From Rosa chinensis (Eukaryota > Streptophyta > Magnoliopsida > Rosales > Rosaceae): 64,000 nucleotides of DNA. Location of the stretch: positions 20,905,555 through 20,969,554 of the forward strand of contig NC_037093.1 in the NCBI RefSeq assembly GCF_002994745.2. Reading direction: 5' to 3'. A model generated the notes under the pieces. The model had not been told where the DNA came from. It saw only the letters and a program-made list of their open reading frames with translations, and searched no databases. Made by a program: the position numbers and the translations under genes. This document shows, in pieces, positions 58,159-64,000 of the stretch; the stretch's first letter is position 1, and each line of letters begins with the position of its first letter.

Positions 58159-61085
58159 TAATTGTCAATCAGCAAAAAAATCCCACGTGCTCAGATGACA
58201 GATTATACAATGAAGGTTTTCAAGTTTTACCCATCAGAAGAAAGTAGGATACCCTGAAGAACAGATTTAAATGCCCTTGCAGCAGTTGCACTAATGCACA
58301 TAACAAATCCAAAGAAGTGAAAACTCGGCTCACCCTACCATGAACCAAGAAATTCCTGTAATTCCACTGAAATTGAAAAAGATAAACACATTCTGTTTGC
58401 TAAAATGAAAGAACAAAAAAAAAAAAAAGGAATGATCAAACACATTACGATAGGGAAGCTAATAGTCCATAGCAAGTCAATAGGTGGAATAGTTAATTCG
58501 ATTTCTTTTTTACTCTTTTGTTAATGAATCTTATACTTGTATGGTCGACAAAAGGCATAGGTAAGAAAAAATAAGAAGCAGGCTATTATGTTCAATCAGA
58601 AGTAGTCGCATGCCAACACATACAGTAAACTCAAACCTTGAATCACTACATTACCCAAACACGGTTTTGTTTAGGGCCAAGACATAGTTGATTCAATTGT
58701 TCTCCTCTGTTAATGTTCTTATACTTGTTCGGTTCACATACAAGAAAGCAAAATCAGTAAGAGAAACTAAAAGGCAGGCTGTTCTTGTTCAATCAGAGAA
58801 AGTAAGTCGCATGTCAACACAAACATCAAACACCAACCTTGCATCTCTACATTAGCCAAACATGGGTTTTGTTTAACATTGTCCATGTCAATTACATGTG
58901 ATCTAGTTCAAATTTAATGACACAGAATCCCTCTATTTAAAAGCACAAAGCTTCTCTAGTTACCACTTCTGGTCTAATACATTTATTACAGAACACTGCC
59001 AACTCATGTTTCAACCATTTCATAGAAGTTCAGATCTGCATTAATAACAATCCTAACAATCTTCCTTAACAAGAAACTGATTAAAAGAAGCTCCAATAAT
59101 AAATATATACTAAATTAAGCAAACATTAAATCTTGTATTATGATCCAATAAAGCAGGAAAGAAGCACACCCCACTAGCAATCGCAACTCCAGATTAGAAA
59201 GACCATATTATTGAAACTTCAAGAAACACATGTACAAGCTGGGACAATTTCCCAGAGTTGAATCAATGCCAAACCTAAATGGAATTAACAATGGCTCTCT
59301 CATACTTCGAAGACAGGTTCAAGTCTCTAACAGTTACTTTAGCAAACTTCGCAAATCTCTCCACCTGTCATCAACCACCATAAACTCAAAAACTTCTCAA
59401 ACCCAAAATTTGAAAAAACACAAAGATAAAAAGAAACACATAAAGAATGAAACTTTTACCAGATGGGTTCCACCTTTGACTTCGAAAATCCCCAACCTCT
59501 CTTGGACCCGAAAATCCTTGAATTCCGCTCCACCACAATCTCCATCTTTCCATACTCTTGCTTCTCAGATATCGGGGGCGGAGCTGAGAACATCTCCACC
59601 ACAAACTCCATCTCCTGCATCCCATATCATTTAGTTGTTTGTCTTTTTGTAACCAATAAAAGAGAAGCCAAACAAAGCATGCGGAGACAATGCTGCATCT
59701 TCTTCATTGGATTAAGATCTAATCTAGCAAACAAAAAACCAAGGACCCTATTTGTTTCTTTTCATTATTGACAGAAGACAATATGATCAATAATACTCAT
59801 GGGAATGGTCCAAATGAACTGGAACTCACTAGAAAAGAAAAGAAAGAGAAAGAGAAAAAAAGAAAAAAAAAAAAAAAAGCCCACCTGGAACTCACCAGTG
59901 GTCAAAGAGGATGAAGAGCAGCTTGCTTTATCTTCTTCTTTGCTTTTCTAATTCTCTGCCTTATCCTTAGTCATATGCATTCTCTTATGGCTGGGCTCCT
60001 TTATCCTCAAATTCTCCTCCTCCGCCTAAAAGGCTAAAACACAAACAAACCAATCAAAAGGCAAATTCAAGACAAAATTCAAGAACACAATTTCCTAAAG
60101 ATTGAATTTTGAAATCGACAGATTAGGGGAAATTGAAATTTGAGAAAGAGATGAAGGAGATAATTGAGACCCCCACCCCCAAATTCAAATGCTTCTTCGC
60201 TCTATGTCCCTTCCTCAAGCTCGATCCCACTCCCAATCCCATCCCTAAGCTCCGTCTCTCTCTCCGCCGACACCTCTGCAGCTAAACCCTAAACCAACCC
60301 CAATCTCATCCCCCTCTTCCGCCGTCGCTCTTTGATACCCCAACTCGCTCTCTCACCACCCTCTTCGCGTAACCTAGCCGCCCCCACCGCCAACCTTCTC
60401 TTCTTCATGACCCTCGTAACGTGAGGCCTGAGTTCATTTTGGGATTGAATTGGGAAGATATGGGAATGGATGAACCCTAAAAGTGATGGGATGGGAAGGG
60501 AAGCGATCTTCAAGTTCAGTCGAAGAGTGATGGTCCGGTTGGGTTTGTCGAGAAAAGGTTTCTTGCAGAGATAGTCGACACAGCAGCGGGCTAATGAGTT
60601 TTGCAAATGGGGATATGCGTTGGTTGCCTCTCTCTTCTAGGGTTATTTTTTGTCCAAGTATTTTTTTTTTTTCTCACCGCTTTAATTATATTGGGCTCAT
60701 TTGGACAGCATTCAGCTCCCTCATTTGATTTATGGACAAGCCCCTCAGACAATGGTTTTTCATATTTACGTTGTCTGAATGCCTAATTTTAAATTTTCAG
60801 TTTGCCTCCTGTTGTTATTTGGGTGGAGGGAAATGGAAATTATTCTATGCACCGACGGTATAAGTGACCCAACCCTTATAAAATAATCTCAACCCTTGAT
60901 ATTTATTATCAACTTTATTTTTAATAACCAAAAAGTGTATTTAATGCAATCTAACCATTCATTTATGTTGGTGCAAGTGCACGGCGATGCACTGAATAAT
61001 CTCTCGGAGGGAAATGGGTTTGGAGGGAGCGAATGGGGGGAAATATTTGGGGAGAATGTTGGTGGACATGTTCCACTTGCAAACC
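58159..61085. other. CACTA 2 interior, right part
   Basis: No recognised gene. A duplication of about 180 bp links 58560-58680 and 58740-58870 ('aggctgttcttgttcaatca' and 'aacacggttttgtttagg'-like words). G/C-richer minus-strand stretches at 59466-59615 and 60260-60600 resemble exon or 5'-leader sequence of captured genes but carry no motif I can name. Confidence 0.45.
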
Positions 61086-61390
61086 TATGGATTCATACCA
61101 CAGTTTTAAACAAACCGTCGTATAATCACTACGTGCTGTGAAAATTTAAGTGCTGCCAAATGGTGGAAAACTTGGCACCCTATTTCCATTTTAACCTCAC
61201 ACCACGCTTCTATTTATAAACATCTTCTGAAACAATTCGTAAGTTTAGGATGAAAATCACCAGTTGGTTGAATTCATATTAGAAGACGGAAATTTTACAA
61301 CCGTCGTCTCAAAAATGAGAAATGATTTACACCACGGAAAATAGTGTAGCGTCGTATGAGGTGTCGTGTGATTCATTTTCTGTAGTAGTG
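61086..61390. repeat. Right subterminal repeats of CACTA 2
   Basis: 'aaaccgtcgtata', 'caaccgtcgtctc', 'agcgtcgtatga' and 'tgtcgtgtga' mirror the left subterminal region and lead to the TAGTAGTG terminus at 61390. Confidence 0.8.
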
Positions 61391-61980
61391 GTAGAGGCAT
61401 TATATCAAACACCCTCCATGCACATTTCCTAGCGGAGCTAATTTCCATTACGACTCATAATTAAAGAAACTCACTTTCCTTCAATATTAGCAAGTGGACA
61501 CACTTTGAATCAAGAATTTGATTCCAACTTTCAGGTAAACATCCTTATCAACAAAACCCAAAGTACCATAGATAACTAAGCAAAGCACACTTTCCTTCAA
61601 TATTAGCAACAACCTCCAGCTGTATCCTCATTCATATAGGCATTACATGAAACACCATTCATACTCATTTCCTCGCAGAGCTAATTTCCATAACCACTCA
61701 TAATTAAAGAAATCAATTTTCCTTCAATATTATCAACAACCTCCAGTTGTATACTCATTCATAGAGGCATTATATTAAACGTTCTTCATGGCTTTCATGC
61801 ACATTTTCTAGCAGAGCTAATTTGCATCTTGACTCAGCATTAAAGAAACCCACATTCCTTAAATATTAGTTAGTGGGCACCACTCTGAATCAAGAATTTG
61901 GTTCCAACGTTCAAACAAACATCTTTATCAACAAAACCCAAAGTAGCCACAGATAACTAAGCAAAGCACAACAAAAGGAG
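61391..61980. repeat. Right part of the 240-bp tandem array
   Basis: Continues the unit broken at 52994: 'gtagaggcattatatcaaac' directly follows the CACTA end. Further copies begin near 61613 and 61738, one of them shortened to about 125 bp. Confidence 0.85.
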
Positions 61981-62649
61981 GCAAACCTTCGAGATTTAAG
62001 AAAGCAGTTAAAAAGAGAACAAGAACCTGTATAACGGGTGCCATCGTAAGTTATAACCAAACCCCACATAAACCCATAACGAGGATCAATATACATACCA
62101 AAAACAGCGTGGTTTGCAAGGTGCTGATTCCAAAGTAGTAATAAATGAAAATGATGGGTCAATTCGACATCAAGTGATTAATTTCAGAGTGAGAGTGATA
62201 GTGAAGGGACAACGCCCATGCGTAATTTTCAATTCTACGATCATAAATGAAGAAACATGAAGAAAAAAAACACGATTACCTCATTTTTAGGCTCCAAGTA
62301 GCGTTAATATGATATATTTTGAGGTATAAAGTTATTAACATGAAAACGATTGAAGAAGATGAATGCTAAGAAAGAAAGCGTTAGGGTTTAACGATGAATG
62401 AAAACATTAAGAATGAAGTTTATCTACATGTTTTGTAGGGTGTAATCTGAAAAACAAACTGTAATTTTTTATTAAGATATGTTCCTTTATTGTAATTTTA
62501 TATTGGGGTATTTTAGTCTTTCAATAAATTAAAAACTTGTAACTGCACTCTAAGAAAATTTAAGTATAATATTTCTTGTACTAAAGCAGAAATTGAAAGA
62601 CCCTTAAATCATGTAGAATAGATTTTGAGATTTGAGATGAATGATAAAT
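61981..62649. other. Intergenic sequence, nothing identified
   Basis: No supported gene. An 83-codon minus-strand frame at 61911-62162 overlaps the repeat array and shows no family resemblance. Confidence 0.45.
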
Positions 62650-63031
62650 CACTATGCCAATAATGCCTTTAGACGACACACTTCAGGTAACAAAATTCTT
62701 GTTTTCTGTTGTCTGAATTTTTTAAACTTAACTTCAGACAACATATAAATTAATTATGTTGTCTGAATAACATGAGAATCCATATTATTTCTGTTTTTTC
62801 ATCTTTTTTGTAAGTTGAAAAATTCAGACAACAGATAACTGTCATTTGAAAAAACTAATAAATTCTCATTAAAGGTTGAAAATTAGGACAACATTTATAT
62901 ATTGTCTGAGTAGACGGAAAAATAATTTCCCCCAGTTTGACCAAAAATAAATTTTTGGCACAACAACACTTATCCATCCTTTCAGATAACAGTTACAACA
63001 AAATCTGTTGTCTGAAAACCTATAAAAAAAA

Positions 63032-63230
63032 GGGACTAATTTCAGTTTACCCCCAGAGGTTTTGGGTCGTCATCATGTTAGTCCCTCTAGTTTCAATTTA
63101 ATCAGTAACACCCTTGTACTCTTCAAATTCATCAGCCGTGTCCAATTTTTGGACCTCCGTCCAAATTGGACGTTAAATCTTACGTTGGGGGCCTACTGTA
63201 AGGTGTAAAACAGTCATTTCAAGACAAAAA
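63032..63230 (+). mobile_element. Left TIR of a Mutator-like MITE related to 40438-41632
   Basis: 'gggactaatttcagtttacc', 'gaggttttggg', 'tttcaatttaatca', 'gccgtgtccaatttttgga' and 'ccaaattggacgttaa' line up with the left arm of the MITE at 40438. The right arm was not found before 64000, so the element is either long or cut by the window edge. Confidence 0.65.
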
Positions 63231-63775
63231 AAATCAGAATAAAAAACCCACTGTAGGGGATAATCCGACGTCGTTTGGTTTAAGCTCCACCATCCCCGTC
63301 TGCCTCTTCACAGCCTAACTCCTCTTCCCCATCCTTTAGTATTACTCCATAGATGATTCTATATATTCTCCACCTTCTACACAGGTGCAAAACTCTCACA
63401 GATTCTTCTTCATCTTTGAGCTCAGAATCATCGTCAACTACTCTCACCGCCAGCACACACTATTTGGCCTCTCGCTGCAAACCCAACACCTCACCTCTTC
63501 TCCACCATCATCTCCCCAGTTGACTCTAGCCCGCTCCTCTTCATAGATGATGGTTGCACGCTCCTCTTCTTGCACGCCGGTCTTCTCTCCAACTGACCTG
63601 GATAGCAAACCCGACGACCTGCGACTGGGTCCGATCGAAAATCAGTCCTCTGGCCACCTCTCCGCGGCGGACCAACTGTGATAGCTTCCTCTCCTCAGTG
63701 CTTGATAGGAGCATTTTAATGCGACGTTTTAACTGCTATTTCCCTACATTTCCTGCGTCATTTCCTTGAAAAATC
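63231..63775 (+). other. G/C-richer segment, possible captured leader, no gene called
   Basis: A stretch rich in 'cctcttc' and 'caccatc' resembles a plant 5' leader or start of a coding region. The 71-codon frame at 63554-63769 has no recognised motif. Confidence 0.35.
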
Positions 63776-63779
63776 CCTG

Positions 63780-64000
63780 TTTAGGAAAGTTTCCATTCTT
63801 CGATTGGGAAAGTTCCTTATTGTAGAAAGTTTCCATTTTTGTAGTTTCTATTTCTCATTTTTAGTAAGTTTCCATTTTAGATTAGGAAAGTTTCTATTTT
63901 TAACTTTTAGTAAGTTTCTATTTTTCATTTTTAGAAAGTTTCTATTTCTCAAATCAGGAAAGTTTCTATTTTTCATAATAGTTTCTATTTTCAGGACCTC
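63780..64000. repeat. Irregular repeats of 'gaaagtttctatttttcat'
   Basis: At least nine copies of 'aagttt(c)yattttt' at intervals of about 17-35 bp fill the last 220 bp of the window and probably continue beyond it. Confidence 0.8.

Larger units (their letters stand above)
52995..61390. mobile_element. CACTA element 2 with captured host exons, 8396 bp
   Basis: The left end CACTACTACACAAAAAGCTT and the complement of the right end CACTACTACAGAAAATGAAT form the terminal inverted repeat; 'cacacgac' follows on both sides. It is flanked by the 3-bp target duplication GTA (52992-52994, 61391-61393) inside a tandem repeat unit that is continuous without it. Subterminal regions carry many 'accgtcgt/acgacggt' words. 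No transposase was recognised. The interior contains minus-strand exons of SF3B2 and RAE1, a further exon-like fragment and a hAT insertion, so it is a non-autonomous gene-carrying element. Confidence 0.9.
62650..64000. mobile_element. CACTA element 3, left end (runs off the window)
   Basis: Starts CACTATGCCAATAATGCC and is followed by dense subterminal words 'cagacaacagataactgtca', 'ttctgttgtctgaa' and 'gttgtctgaataa' in both orientations to about 63020, a typical CACTA end. The degraded end at 50903-50913 belongs to the same family by sequence. The right end is beyond 64000. Confidence 0.65.

Overview
This is a plant nuclear genomic window, almost certainly from a eudicot. It has plant-style GT-AG introns, a SABATH-family methyltransferase gene, and nested Ty3/Gypsy, Ty1/Copia, CACTA, Mutator-like and hAT elements in AT-rich DNA with many microsatellites. 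Rosaceae is possible from general sequence flavour, but I cannot prove the taxon. Most open reading frames are noise inside transposons or simple repeats. I recognise one host gene that looks complete, one disrupted paralogue of it, and exons of host genes carried inside transposons.

Layout. 1-5086: 3' part of a Gypsy-type LTR retrotransposon (internal region, polypurine tract, 1.6-kb LTR with TATA box). 5087-8818: 3' half of a SABATH methyltransferase gene and its 3' flank, apparently cut by that retrotransposon, with a 1.87-kb Mutator-like element (9-bp target duplication) in the flank. 8819 to about 12660: CACTA-type element holding exon pieces of a mitochondrial dicarboxylate/tricarboxylate carrier and probably of a plastid FKBP. 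About 12660-18080: decayed Gypsy internal region and a long LTR, itself hit by an 871-bp Mutator-like MITE. 18084-40267: a broken Ty1/Copia element (gag, integrase, reverse transcriptase/RNase H, 3' LTR). It is split by a 10.6-kb non-autonomous LTR element on the minus strand (18810-29401), which carries a nested 2.9-kb solo LTR, and by a 6.7-kb block with inverted repeat ends (31213-37885). 40438-41632: fold-back Mutator-like MITE. 45668-47098: apparently intact SABATH gene. 47829-52994: LTR, gag and CACTA debris plus a 240-bp repeat array. 52995-61390: 8.4-kb CACTA element with a 3-bp target duplication, carrying exon pieces of SF3B2 and RAE1 and a nested hAT element. 61391-64000: rest of the 240-bp array, then the start of a third CACTA element containing one arm of another Mutator-like MITE.

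How it fits together. The two SABATH copies lie in the same orientation about 40 kb apart and share exons, introns and about 0.7 kb of 3' flank, so they come from a segmental duplication. The right copy keeps all four exons and the SAM-binding motif. The left copy lacks exon 1 and the first part of exon 2 within the window and joins the LTR in frame. The right copy also keeps the empty target site of the Mutator-like insertion seen in the left copy, so that insertion most likely came after the duplication. The recurring theme is transposon nesting and capture of host exons by CACTA elements. I found no rRNA, tRNA or CRISPR array. The closest thing to a novel system is the set of exon-carrying CACTA elements and the LTR-SABATH fusion. 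Both are instances of known processes, but these particular loci may be undescribed.
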